Assembly (NCBI GenBank): GCA_934373295.1
Contig: CAKROK010000055.1
Coordinates: 1 to 14,582 of the forward strand
Length of the DNA: 14,582 nt
Direction: 5' to 3'
Origin: an uncultured Christensenellaceae bacterium
GTDB lineage: Bacteria > Bacillota > Clostridia > Christensenellales > Christensenellaceae
Shown here one piece after another: positions 6,082 to 13,233 of the stretch (positions within the stretch are counted from its first letter, which is position 1; the number at the start of each line of letters is the position of its first letter). The notes under the pieces were generated by a model, which made no database searches, was not told the origin of the DNA, and worked only from the letters and a program-made list of their open reading frames with translations. A program made the translations under genes and the position numbers.

Positions 6082-7452
6082 TTATCTTTCGTTTAGCGGG
6101 ACGTATTCACGCTGATCTCCGACCGCCATATACGCGGGGCGGATTATCTTTCCGGCGTTTATCAGCTCCTCCATGCGGTGAGCGCTCCATCCTGTTATTC
6201 TCGCTATCGCGAAAAGGGGAGTGAACAGCTCCATGGGTATACCAAGCATCTGATACACGAGGCCGCTGTAAAAATCCACGTTTGCGCTGACGCCCTTGTA
6301 CATTGTCTTACAGCCGGATATGAGCCTGGGCGCGAGACGCTCCACGGACGCATAGAGGTTATATACGTCGTGCATGTGCTTTTCCTCGGAAAGCTGCTCG
6401 ACGAAGCCCTTCAATACCTCTGCACGCGGGTCGGAAACGGAGTATATCGCGTGACCAATGCCGTAGATGAGACCGGATCTATCAAACGCTTCCTTATTTA
6501 ACAGCTTGTCGAGATATGCTAAGACCTCGTCCTCATCCGTCCAGTCCTTGACGTTCGCCTTGATGTCCTCAAACATCTGGCAGACCTTTATATTCGCGCC
6601 GCCGTGCTTAGGCCCTTTGAGAGAACCCAATGCCGCGGCTATAGCGGAATACGTGTCCGTACCCGATGAGGTGACGACGTGGGTGGTGAAGGTAGAGTTG
6701 TTGCCGCCGCCGTGTTCTGCGTGCAGGATGAGAGTGAGGTCGAGCACCTTTGCCTCAAGTGCGGAATACTTTCCGTCGGGATGGAGCATGTACAAGAGAT
6801 TTTCCGCAGTGGAAAGGGAGGGATCTGCATCTCTTATAACGAGACTGCCGATTTTATTATGATAATAGTTACAAGCCTGATAACCATATACCGAAAGCAG
6901 GGGGAACATGGAGATTAGCTGAATGCTTTGGCGCAAAACATTTTCAAGAGAAATATCGTCAGCATTTTTATCATATGAATACAGTGTGAGCACGCTCCTT
7001 GCAAGTGAGTTCATGAGATTGTCGCTGGGCGCCTTCATTATGACGTCGCGCGTGAACGAGTTGGGAAGAGTGCGGTATTCGCTCAGTGTGTCGCAAAAGG
7101 ACGAAAGCTCGGCGGATGTGGGCAGCTCGCCCAAGAGCAGGAGATACGCGATCTCCTCAAAGCCGAATCTGTTGTCCTTTAAAAAGCCGTTTACAAGCTC
7201 CTTAATGTTATATCCTCTGTAAAAAAGCTCGCCCGGGCTGGAGATCTCCTTGCCGTCGACCATCTTTTTTGCGTTTATCTCCGATATTTCGGTCAGACCC
7301 GTTAAAACGCCCTTGCCGTTTAAGTCTCTAAGGCCCCTGTTGACTTTATGCTTGGTGTAAAGCTCGGGCTGGATATAGTTGTTTTTAATGCACTTTTGTG
7401 TCAGTGCGGATATCTCCGGGGTGATCTCGGAATAATTTTTCTTATCGCTCAT
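6082..7452 (-). CDS. gltA: Citrate synthase
   Basis: The 456-residue enzyme condenses acetyl-CoA and oxaloacetate to citrate, the entry step of the TCA cycle or, in fermentative Clostridia, of the oxidative branch to 2-oxoglutarate and glutamate. Catalytic features are present: HAEHGGGNNSTF with His247, GPKHGGAN with His283, the oxaloacetate-binding GIGHAIYS with His334, and NVDFYSGLVY with Asp393. The ending (GWSAHRMEEL, then IIRPAYMAVG) is standard for type I citrate synthases. The N-terminal 50 or so residues are longer than in the shortest bacterial forms, as in many anaerobes of this group. ATG at 7452 follows AGGAGG (plus-strand CCTCC at 7458-7462). It is transcribed alone, with its own terminator, divergently from galU. 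A 2-methylcitrate synthase activity cannot be excluded from sequence. Confidence 0.95.
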   Translation of the reverse strand: MSDKKNYSEITPEISALTQKCIKNNYIQPELYTKHKVNRGLRDLNGKGVLTGLTEISEINAKKMVDGKEISSPGELFYRGYNIKELVNGFLKDNRFGFEEIAYLLLLGELPTSAELSSFCDTLSEYRTLPNSFTRDVIMKAPSDNLMNSLARSVLTLYSYDKNADDISLENVLRQSIQLISMFPLLSVYGYQACNYYHNKIGSLVIRDADPSLSTAENLLYMLHPDGKYSALEAKVLDLTLILHAEHGGGNNSTFTTHVVTSSGTDTYSAIAAALGSLKGPKHGGANIKVCQMFEDIKANVKDWTDEDEVLAYLDKLLNKEAFDRSGLIYGIGHAIYSVSDPRAEVLKGFVEQLSEEKHMHDVYNLYASVERLAPRLISGCKTMYKGVSANVDFYSGLVYQMLGIPMELFTPLFAIARITGWSAHRMEELINAGKIIRPAYMAVGDQREYVPLNER

Positions 7453-7791
7453 TATTACCTCCTAAAATGTAAAAATAGTTCATATGTGAAAACCGCATGT
7501 ATTACAGTCGTACCGGAAAGAGATTTTCGGCACGTTTTTATTTATTTTGTTTTAGTATAACCGCATTTAAGGGAAATCTAACAGCGGATGATCGCGCTGT
7601 ATATAATGAATAGAATTTACCATGATTTCCCGAGAAAGTCAACCTTTTATGTGTGAACATTTTATAAATTAAACTATTTATATGAAGTTTACGTGAATTA
7701 AATGAAAAATAGAGCGAAGGACGGCTAAATTTCTTTACTTGTGAGCGCGGGATTTTTATGATATACTGAAAAAAATGGATTGGAGAAGGAC
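7453..7791. other. Divergent intergenic region between gltA and galU
   Basis: This 339-base region has no plausible gene. It holds the galU promoter (7739-7767), a possible gltA -10 on the minus strand (TATACT, plus 7554-7559, weak -35), a 6-bp inverted repeat at 7581-7600 next to a TATAAT at 7602-7607, and AT-rich dyads such as TAAACT/AGTTTA (7670-7675 and 7686-7691). Which of these control gltA is not decided by sequence. Confidence 0.5.
7739..7767 (+). promoter_or_regulatory. galU promoter, extended -10
   Basis: TTGTGA (7739-7744) lies 17 bases before TATACT (7762-7767), which is preceded by TGA to form an extended -10. The predicted start near 7774 leaves a leader of fewer than 20 bases before ATG 7792. 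Confidence 0.75.
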
Positions 7792-8658
7792 ATGATCAAA
7801 AAAGTCGTTATTCCGGCGGCGGGGCTGGGAACTCGCTTTTTACCCGCTACAAAGGCGCAGCCCAAGGAAATGCTGCCTATAGTCGATAAGCCGACGATTC
7901 AATACATAGTCGAAGAGGCGATAAACTCCGGCATCGAGAGCATACTCATAATAACCGGACGAAACAAGAGGGCGATAGAGGATCACTTTGACCGTTCGCT
8001 CGAGCTTGAAATGGAGCTTGAAAAGAACGGCAAGGACGAGCTTTTAAAGCTGGTGAGGGATATCGGTGGCATGGTGAACCTCCACTTTATCCGCCAAAAG
8101 ACGCCCAAGGGACTGGGTGATGCGATAGCCTGCGCGCGCGATTTTGTCGGTAACGAGCCGTTTGGCGTGCTGCTGGGGGATGACATCGTCGTTTCCGAAA
8201 AGCCCGCGTTAAAGCAGCTCTTTGACGTTTACGACGCCTGCGGACGCACCGTAGTGGGCGTGCAGAACGTGCCTGAAAGCGAGGTCAATAAATACGGCAT
8301 CGTCGACCCGGGCGAGGCGGCGAACGGCTTATATAAGGTAAACAGCCTTGTCGAAAAGCCCGAGCTCAAAGACGCGCCCTCCACCCTCGCCATCATGGGA
8401 AGATACGTCCTCTCTCCCTCGATTTTTGACGCATTAAAGGAGCAGACGGCCGGCAAGGGCGGCGAGATACAGCTTACGGACGCCATAGAAAAGCTCGTTT
8501 TGAGCGAGGGCGTGTATGCTTATGAATTTGAGGGCAAGCGCTATGACGTGGGCAACAAGATGGGATATCTCACCGCGACATGCGAGTTCGCGCTGGCTCG
8601 TCCCGAGCTGCACGACGAATTTGCCGCGTATTTAAAGGCGCTCGTCGAGAAGATCTGA
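7792..8658 (+). CDS. galU: UTP-glucose-1-phosphate uridylyltransferase
   Basis: The 288-residue enzyme makes UDP-glucose from UTP and glucose-1-phosphate, supplying cell-envelope polysaccharides, glycolipids and galactose metabolism. The nucleotide-binding signature is intact (IPAAGLGTRFLPATKAQPKE, residues 7-26), followed by MLPIVDKPTIQYIVEEA. Also present are ITGRNKRAIEDHFD, LGDDIV (metal-binding aspartates), GIVDPG, LVEKP with the conserved Lys, GRYVLSP, GGEIQLTDAI, and KRYDVGNKMGYL. The length is normal for bacterial GalU. ATG 7792 is chosen over the TTG at 7780 because GGAG (7782-7785) is correctly placed for it and family members begin there. It is monocistronic, with a strong promoter and a terminator at 8677. 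Confidence 0.97.
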   Translation: MIKKVVIPAAGLGTRFLPATKAQPKEMLPIVDKPTIQYIVEEAINSGIESILIITGRNKRAIEDHFDRSLELEMELEKNGKDELLKLVRDIGGMVNLHFIRQKTPKGLGDAIACARDFVGNEPFGVLLGDDIVVSEKPALKQLFDVYDACGRTVVGVQNVPESEVNKYGIVDPGEAANGLYKVNSLVEKPELKDAPSTLAIMGRYVLSPSIFDALKEQTAGKGGEIQLTDAIEKLVLSEGVYAYEFEGKRYDVGNKMGYLTATCEFALARPELHDEFAAYLKALVEKI

Positions 8659-8676
8659 TATTTTTTCCGAAACGAC

Positions 8677-8703
8677 AAAAGCATCCGACATGGATGCTTT
8701 TTT
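8677..8703 (+). terminator. Bidirectional terminator between galU and the hydrolase gene
   Basis: AAAAGCATCC (8677-8686) pairs perfectly with GGATGCTTTT (8692-8701) around GACAT, followed by more T. The A-run on the left makes it usable for the convergent minus-strand gene, whose last codons lie at its edge (stop at 8704-8702). Confidence 0.9.
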
Positions 8704-9556
8704 AATGTTGTTCTGAAAAATAATTCTCAGCGGCAAAGGCGAAATTCTCACAAAACCGCGCGGCGGCGAGCCTGCTCGTCTTTAAAAAGGGCAGAAGCAT
8801 GTCAAACGCATGGAAAAGCCCCGGATATACGTCGATTTTCGCGGGAACGCCCGCATTTTTGAGCGACTCGATATAGCTCATCGTCTCGTCATAAAACGGC
8901 TCGGCGGTGGATATGAATGTGTATGCGGGCGGCAGGTCAGAGTGATTTTTGCGGCGCGCGGGGGAGGCGTATTCGGAAATGTCTTTTTTATCCGTCCCAC
9001 GCAGATATTTCGCCCATGCGCGGTGATTTCGCAGTGTGTTCCAAACGGGCGCGTGATTATCCCGAGATGATGGCGTGTCAAAGTAATCGAGCATGGGATA
9101 TAGCGGCATTTGATAGGCGATGCTTACGCCGCCGCGGTCCTTTTCATACATGCACAGCGCCGCGGTCAGCCCGCCTCCGGCGCTTTCTCCGCCCACCATT
9201 ATCTGATCTTCACGTATGTCCAGTTTTTGTGCATTTTGGGCGAGGTAGCGCAGCGCGTTGCTGCAATCCTCCAATGCGGCGGGATAGGGCGCTTTTCCCG
9301 CGAGGGTATAATCCGGGCTGACCACGACCGCGCCAAACCGCTTGACGAGGTCGATAGAGCGCGTGAAATAAGCCATTTCCGGCATACCCGTGACGTAGCC
9401 GCCGCCGTGTATCCATAACACGCCCGTGCGTTTTTTAACGGGGTCTGCGTTTTTAGGCGAGATTATCAAAAGACGGATGCTTCTTCCGTGAGAGTCGATA
9501 TAGACGGCCCGCCGCCGGGTTTTATATCTTTTTTTGAATATATCATTCGCTTTCAA
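8702..9556 (-). CDS. Alpha/beta-hydrolase fold-3 esterase/lipase
   Basis: The 284-residue protein is of the hormone-sensitive-lipase (fold-3) type, with oxyanion motif HGGGYVTG at 50-57 and nucleophile elbow GGESAGGG with Ser125. The likely acid lies near TAEPFYDET (Glu219 or Asp223), and catalytic His249 is in PGLFHAFD. It would hydrolyse carboxyl esters or a related acyl bond. There is no signal peptide, so it is probably cytoplasmic. The only start in the right place is a TTG at 9556, inside the last codons of the upstream acetyltransferase gene. The two genes overlap by 14 bases, which suggests translational coupling in a two-gene operon, perhaps a detoxification pair. The natural substrate is unknown. 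Confidence 0.9.
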   Translation of the reverse strand: MKANDIFKKRYKTRRRAVYIDSHGRSIRLLIISPKNADPVKKRTGVLWIHGGGYVTGMPEMAYFTRSIDLVKRFGAVVVSPDYTLAGKAPYPAALEDCSNALRYLAQNAQKLDIREDQIMVGGESAGGGLTAALCMYEKDRGGVSIAYQMPLYPMLDYFDTPSSRDNHAPVWNTLRNHRAWAKYLRGTDKKDISEYASPARRKNHSDLPPAYTFISTAEPFYDETMSYIESLKNAGVPAKIDVYPGLFHAFDMLLPFLKTSRLAAARFCENFAFAAENYFSEQH

Positions 9557-10061
9557 GCAGTTTTTCCATCCATATCATGTCGTAATGTCTGCCGAATTTA
9601 TAACCGCAGCGGTGGAAGTGTCCCACCGTCGTGAAGCCGAGGTGTTCGTGAAATTCCGCGCTGTTTTTGGTTAAGTATTCGTCCTCGACGACGGGATAGG
9701 CGATGCACGCATAGAGATTTTCAATGCCCATTTCGCGGAGCTTTTTTTCTAAAGCGGCATAGAGCATCTTGCCATAGCCGCGCCTATGCGCGTTGACGTC
9801 AAGATAGACGGAAAGCTCGCAGCAGCGGTTATAGGCGGCTCTGTCTTTAAACACGCCTGCATAGGCATAGCCCATTATTTTGCCATCGTCTTTTAAAACC
9901 AAATAGGGATATTTTTTAAGTGTGTTTTGTATTCTTGCAGAAAAATTTTCAAGCGTGGGTACGTCGTATTCAAAAGTTATTGCGGTGTTTTTTACATACG
10001 GCGCGTATATCTCTAAAAGGCGGGGAGCGTCCTTGGCAGATGCGGTCTCAATGGTTATCAT
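9543..10061 (-). CDS. GNAT acetyltransferase, phosphinothricin/methionine-sulfoximine type
   Basis: The 172-residue protein matches the Pat/Bar/MnaT group, which N-acetylates phosphinothricin, methionine sulfoximine or related amino acids with acetyl-CoA. Typical segments are LLEIYAPYVKNTAITFEYDV, PYLVLKDDGKIMGYAYAGVF, the acetyl-CoA loop VNAHRRGYGKMLY, IAYPVVEDEYLTKNSAEFHE, and GHFHRCGYKFGRHYDMIWME. ATG at 10061 is chosen because GGAGG (plus CCTCC at 10067-10071) lies 5 bases upstream. A longer reading from 10142 would add a hydrophobic stretch that overlaps the promoter and is not credible. It is first in a pair with the esterase gene, which begins inside its 3' end, and is transcribed divergently from ddh. 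The exact substrate is not predictable. Confidence 0.9.
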   Translation of the reverse strand: MITIETASAKDAPRLLEIYAPYVKNTAITFEYDVPTLENFSARIQNTLKKYPYLVLKDDGKIMGYAYAGVFKDRAAYNRCCELSVYLDVNAHRRGYGKMLYAALEKKLREMGIENLYACIAYPVVEDEYLTKNSAEFHEHLGFTTVGHFHRCGYKFGRHYDMIWMEKLLESE

Positions 10062-10092
10062 AGCAACCTCCATGATGTGTTTCTTCAAAAAC

Positions 10093-10121
10093 AGAATAGC
10101 ACAAAATGCGATAAAAATCAA
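10093..10121 (-). promoter_or_regulatory. Promoter of the acetyltransferase-esterase pair
   Basis: On the minus strand TTGATT (10121-10116) and TATTCT (10098-10093) are 17 bases apart, and the -10 is preceded by TGC as an extended -10. The predicted start precedes the ribosome binding site by roughly 15-20 bases. Confidence 0.65.
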
Positions 10122-10150
10122 AAATAACAGTACAACATCCATACGAAATT

Positions 10151-10159
10151 TGATATAAT
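10151..10159 (+). promoter_or_regulatory. ddh promoter, extended -10
   Basis: TGATATAAT (10151-10159) is a perfect extended -10 element. No good -35 is seen at the usual distance, which extended -10 promoters can tolerate. It lies 27 bases before the TTG start of ddh, back to back with the minus-strand promoter at 10093-10121. Confidence 0.65.
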
Positions 10160-10186
10160 GAAGAAAAACGAAAGGATGGCATTGCT

Positions 10187-11170
10187 TTGAAGATAAGAAT
10201 AGGAATATACGGCTACGGCAATTTGGGAAAGGGCGTTGAATCCGCAGTTTTAAAGGCGGAGGACATGGAGCTTGCGGGCATTTTCACGAGGAGGGACCCC
10301 GAAACCGTAAAGACGCTTTCCGGCGCGAAGGCTTTTTCGGACAAGCTGATAGATGAGATGAAAGACGATATCGACGTGATGATACTCTGCGGAGGCAGCG
10401 CGAACGACCTTCCGACACAGACGCCCCAGCTCGCGGGTAGCTTTAACGTCGTGGACAGCTTTGACACACATGCAAAGATACCCGAGCACTTTGCGGCGGT
10501 CGATAAATCGGCGAAGGATGGCGGCAAGGTGGGCGTGATATCCGTGGGCTGGGACCCGGGCATGTTCTCCTTGACGCGGCTATATTCCCAGGCGATATTG
10601 CCGGACGGATGCGATTATACTTTCTGGGGAAAGGGCGTGAGCCAGGGGCATTCCGATGCGATAAGACGCATAGACGGCGTTTTGGACGCCCGGCAGTATA
10701 CCATCCCCGTGGAGGACGCTCTTGAAAGGGTGCGCGCAGGCGAAAATCCCGAGCTGACCACGAGGGAAAAACACACGAGGGAGTGCTTTGTCGTCGCTAA
10801 AGAAGGCGCGGATAAAGATCGAATCGAACGTGAGATAAAAACCATGCCCAACTACTTTGCAGATTACGACACCACCGTAAACTTCATCACCGAGGATGAG
10901 CTTTTAGCCGAGCATGCGGGGATACCTCACGGCGGAGTCGTACTGCGCACGGGCAAGACAGGCTTAAACGGTGAAAATAAGCACGTGATCGAGTATAAGC
11001 TCAAGCTGGATTCCAACCCCGAGTTCACCGCGGGCGTGCTGACGGCGTATGCGCGTGCGGCATACAGGCTGAATCGCGAGGGAAAAAGCGGCTGCATGAC
11101 TGCGTTTGACATCGCGCCTGCGTATCTGCATCCGCTCGACCCGGAAGAGCAGAGGAGAACGCTTCTTTAA
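10187..11170 (+). CDS. ddh: meso-Diaminopimelate dehydrogenase
   Basis: The 327-residue enzyme reversibly converts L-tetrahydrodipicolinate, ammonia and NADPH to meso-diaminopimelate in one step, feeding lysine and DAP-type peptidoglycan synthesis and bypassing the acylated route. The Rossmann motif GYGNLGKG is at 9-16. Substrate and cofactor regions are recognisable: FTRRDP, GGSANDLPTQTP, NVVDSFDTHAKIPEHF, SVGWDPGMFSLTR, FWGKGVSQGHSDAIRRI, and the C-terminal ARAAYRLNREGKSGCMTAFD. The length matches the family, which is about 325 residues. The start is TTG 10187 with AAAGGA upstream. No in-frame ATG lies nearby, and the sequence begins KIRIGIYGYG as homologues do. It is monocistronic, with a bidirectional terminator at 11193. 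Confidence 0.96.
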   Translation: MKIRIGIYGYGNLGKGVESAVLKAEDMELAGIFTRRDPETVKTLSGAKAFSDKLIDEMKDDIDVMILCGGSANDLPTQTPQLAGSFNVVDSFDTHAKIPEHFAAVDKSAKDGGKVGVISVGWDPGMFSLTRLYSQAILPDGCDYTFWGKGVSQGHSDAIRRIDGVLDARQYTIPVEDALERVRAGENPELTTREKHTRECFVVAKEGADKDRIEREIKTMPNYFADYDTTVNFITEDELLAEHAGIPHGGVVLRTGKTGLNGENKHVIEYKLKLDSNPEFTAGVLTAYARAAYRLNREGKSGCMTAFDIAPAYLHPLDPEEQRRTLL

Positions 11171-11192
11171 ACTTATAAAATAATAAAGATAA

Positions 11193-11232
11193 AAAAGCCG
11201 TTCTGAATAATATGTATTTCAGATCGGCTTTT
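11193..11232. terminator. Bidirectional terminator between ddh and degV
   Basis: AAAAGCCGTTCTGAA (11193-11207) and TTCAGATCGGCTTTT (11218-11232) pair over 15 positions with one mismatch, around a 10-base loop. The A- and T-rich ends serve both convergent genes. Confidence 0.88.
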
Positions 11233-11261
11233 ATAGTATTAGTATGAAGAAAATTATTGTT

Positions 11262-12188
11262 TTATTTTAAAAGAGATGCTATAAGCTCGCTCTCCTTTTT
11301 GAGATCCTCCGTCAAGGGGGCGCCCGCGAAGAATATCGCGACCAGACCGGGGCCGATGGACGCGCCGCAGGACTGACCCACATGCAGCATTTCTATCGAG
11401 CGGGGATGAAGTTCATCTTCGATAACCTTTTTAATAGACTCAGCCTGCTCATCCCTCATACTGTTTGAAATGAAGATATCTTGATTTTCGATATCCTCGC
11501 TTAATGCCTTTATGTATTCAATGGATATGCGCAAGGCTTTGCTATAGCCTTTGACCTTTCCTATAACAAAGCTCATGCCCTGTCTGTTGAAATCAGCAAG
11601 AGGCTTTAAGCTGATGAGTGTGCCCATAAATGCAGCCATACCGGAAACTCTACCCATTTTCTTTAGGAAAAACAGGTCGTCCATCGGGCCTATCTGATGA
11701 ATGCGGTATTTGTATTCGTCGAGGTATTGCGCAGTTTCCTTCGCGCTAAAGCCCTCGGCTCTCATCTTGTTCGCCTTGTCAATGAGCATACATATACCGC
11801 CGGAATATTTTAAGGAATCCACGACATACGCCTTTGCATCGTATTTTTCGCTCAGTTTTTTTGCGACTATGCTCGCCTGCGATGCCGTGCCGGAAAGACC
11901 GGACGAAAGAGCGATATACAGTACGTCCTTTCCTTTAGAAACGTATTTTTCAAAAACCTCCTCGACATATACGGGGGAGGGAAGGGCGGTTTTGTAAAAG
12001 GTGTTCTTGTCTTTAAGACTGCCGTAGAAGTCCTCGTAGGATATGTTTTTCCAGTCTAAATCGGCGTTTTCACTTCTGCCGTCAGGATACGTCAAAATTC
12101 CGGGGATATATTCGGCGACGCCGTAGTGTGCGCGCAGTTCTTCGGTCAAATCACATGACGAATCGACGATAATAATAAAATCTGACAT
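11262..12188 (-). CDS. DegV family fatty-acid-binding protein
   Basis: The 308-residue protein has the DegV fold that binds a fatty acid. In Gram-positive bacteria such FakB-type proteins present exogenous fatty acids to the FakA kinase for phospholipid synthesis. It begins FIIIVDSSCDLTEEL, the canonical DegV N-terminus. The fatty-acid headgroup motif ALSSGLSGTASQAS, the DSLKYSGG segment and the C-terminal HVGQSCGASIGPGLVAIFF are all present. ATG 12188 is preferred over the adjacent ATG 12191 because GGAGG lies 5 bases from it. No fakA homologue is in the window, so a FakB role is inference. The promoter at 12227-12255 is bracketed by two near-identical palindromes. Confidence 0.92.
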   Translation of the reverse strand: MSDFIIIVDSSCDLTEELRAHYGVAEYIPGILTYPDGRSENADLDWKNISYEDFYGSLKDKNTFYKTALPSPVYVEEVFEKYVSKGKDVLYIALSSGLSGTASQASIVAKKLSEKYDAKAYVVDSLKYSGGICMLIDKANKMRAEGFSAKETAQYLDEYKYRIHQIGPMDDLFFLKKMGRVSGMAAFMGTLISLKPLADFNRQGMSFVIGKVKGYSKALRISIEYIKALSEDIENQDIFISNSMRDEQAESIKKVIEDELHPRSIEMLHVGQSCGASIGPGLVAIFFAGAPLTEDLKKESELIASLLK

Positions 12189-12200
12189 CATTTCCTCCAA

Positions 12201-12215
12201 TAATATGCTATATTA
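12201..12215. promoter_or_regulatory. Candidate operator site A (degV leader)
   Basis: TAATATGCTATATTA is a dyad with 6-base arms around GCT, lying between the degV -10 and its ribosome binding site. It matches site B at 12262-12276 at 14 of 15 bases. A repressor bound here would block early transcription. Function is inferred. Confidence 0.5.
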
Positions 12216-12226
12216 AATCTTATAGT

Positions 12227-12255
12227 ATTATACACCGCTTGTTTGAGGATTTCAA
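12227..12255 (-). promoter_or_regulatory. degV promoter
   Basis: On the minus strand TTGAAA (12255-12250) and TATAAT (12232-12227) are 17 bases apart. The transcript would start near 12220, about 20 bases before the ribosome binding site. Confidence 0.8.
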
Positions 12256-12261
12256 TACATC

Positions 12262-12276
12262 TAATATGCTTTATTA
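12262..12276. promoter_or_regulatory. Candidate operator site B (upstream of degV -35)
   Basis: TAATATGCTTTATTA matches site A at 14 of 15 bases, with centres 61 bp apart, and lies just upstream of the degV -35. It sits within a slightly longer dyad ATCTAATA/TATTAGAT (12259-12279), which is followed by a T-run and might alternatively act as a weak terminator hairpin. Confidence 0.5.
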
Positions 12277-12327
12277 GATTTTTTTAATAAAAATATCAAA
12301 AAAATTTGGTCAAAATCGATAAAAAAG

Positions 12328-12356
12328 TTGATTTCACGGGAATTTGATGGTATAAT
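12328..12356 (+). promoter_or_regulatory. rpsB-tsf promoter
   Basis: TTGATT (12328-12333), a 17-base spacer and TATAAT (12351-12356) preceded by TGG as an extended -10. The transcript would begin near 12363, leaving a leader of about 110 bases. Confidence 0.85.
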
Positions 12357-12362
12357 AGCTCA

Positions 12363-12472
12363 GATATAAAACTCACTTTTGCTTTGAGGGGTCTTGTGTC
12401 GCGCATTTTTGCCGATGATTCCCTCACATTTTGCAGAAGGCGGTAAAACAAATTTTTTAGGAGGACATTAAA
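12363..12472 (+). promoter_or_regulatory. Structured 5' leader of rpsB
   Basis: The leader is long for a translation-only UTR. TGAGGG (12385-12390) pairs perfectly with CCCTCA (12421-12426) and closes a 30-base loop, upstream of AGGAGG (12459-12464). Ribosomal protein S2 represses its own mRNA in other bacteria, and this hairpin is a candidate site. No known leader family was confirmed. Confidence 0.4.
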
Positions 12473-13213
12473 ATGTCAGTTATTTCCATGAAGCAGCTGC
12501 TTGAAGCAGGCGTACACTTTGGCCATCAGACGAGAAGATGGAACCCCAAGATGAAGAAGTTCATCTTCACCGAGAGAAGCGGTATCTATATCATCGACCT
12601 TCAGAAGACCGTTAAGAAGCTCGAGGAAGCGTATTTCTTCATGAGAGACATCGCGGCTGAGGATAAGGGCATACTGTTCGTCGGCACGAAGAAGCAGGCT
12701 CAGGAATCCATAGAGACCGAGGCTAAGCGCTGCGGCCAGTACTATGTTTCCAACAGATGGCTGGGCGGCATGCTCACCAACTTCAAGACCATGAGAAGCA
12801 GAGTCGCGAGATTAAACGAGATTGACAAGCTCGAGGAGACGGGCGATATCGACCTTCTGCCCAAGAAGGAAGTCATCAAGCTCATGGCTGAAAAGGAAAA
12901 GTTAGAGAAGAACCTCGGCGGTATCAGAGATATGACCACCATCCCCGGCGCTATCTTCATCGTCGACCCCAGAAAAGAGAGGATCGCTGTTGCAGAGGCT
13001 AAGACTCTCGGTATCCCGATCGTCGCTATCGTAGACACCAACTGTGACCCCGACGAGATTGATTACCCCATCCCGGGCAACGACGATGCTATCCGTGCGG
13101 TAAAGCTCATCGCAGCGAAGATGGCAGACGCCGTTTTAGAGGGCAAGCAGGGCGAGCAGCTTGAGGACGTCGAGGAAGAGACGGCTGAGGCGCAGGCGGC
13201 TATCGAAGAGTAA
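12473..13213 (+). CDS. rpsB: 30S ribosomal protein S2
   Basis: The 246-residue protein is S2, which assembles late on the head of the 30S subunit and is needed for mRNA binding through S1-like contacts. Diagnostic stretches are MKQLLEAGVHFGHQTRRWNP, KMKKFIFTERSGIYIIDLQK, VGTKKQAQ, RWLGGMLTNFKTM, PGAIFIVDPRKE, and GIPIVAIVDTNCDPDEIDYP. The C-terminus is an acidic tail (EDVEEETAEAQAAIEE) typical of Firmicute S2. Codon use is strongly biased, as expected for a highly expressed gene. It starts at ATG 12473 after AGGAGG and is co-transcribed with tsf, with 20 bases between them. Confidence 0.98.
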   Translation: MSVISMKQLLEAGVHFGHQTRRWNPKMKKFIFTERSGIYIIDLQKTVKKLEEAYFFMRDIAAEDKGILFVGTKKQAQESIETEAKRCGQYYVSNRWLGGMLTNFKTMRSRVARLNEIDKLEETGDIDLLPKKEVIKLMAEKEKLEKNLGGIRDMTTIPGAIFIVDPRKERIAVAEAKTLGIPIVAIVDTNCDPDEIDYPIPGNDDAIRAVKLIAAKMADAVLEGKQGEQLEDVEEETAEAQAAIEE

Positions 13214-13233
13214 AACACAGGAGGATTTTATAA

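Noticed and set aside
6467..7560. Plus-strand open frames opposite citrate synthase
   Set aside because: They are antisense to a gene with all catalytic motifs present and lack starts with ribosome binding sites.
10062..10142. Longer acetyltransferase with a hydrophobic N-terminal extension
   Set aside because: The extension overlaps the promoter and the ribosome binding site of the shorter start, and family members begin at the shorter start.
10176..10190. Four-codon ATG frame (MALL) overlapping the ddh TTG start
   Set aside because: The ribosome binding site would touch the ATG, leaving no spacing, so it is unlikely to be translated.
12259..12285. Intrinsic terminator formed by the AT-rich dyad upstream of the degV promoter
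   Set aside because: The stem has almost no G-C pairs and no gene on the plus strand needs termination there, so a protein-binding site is the better reading.
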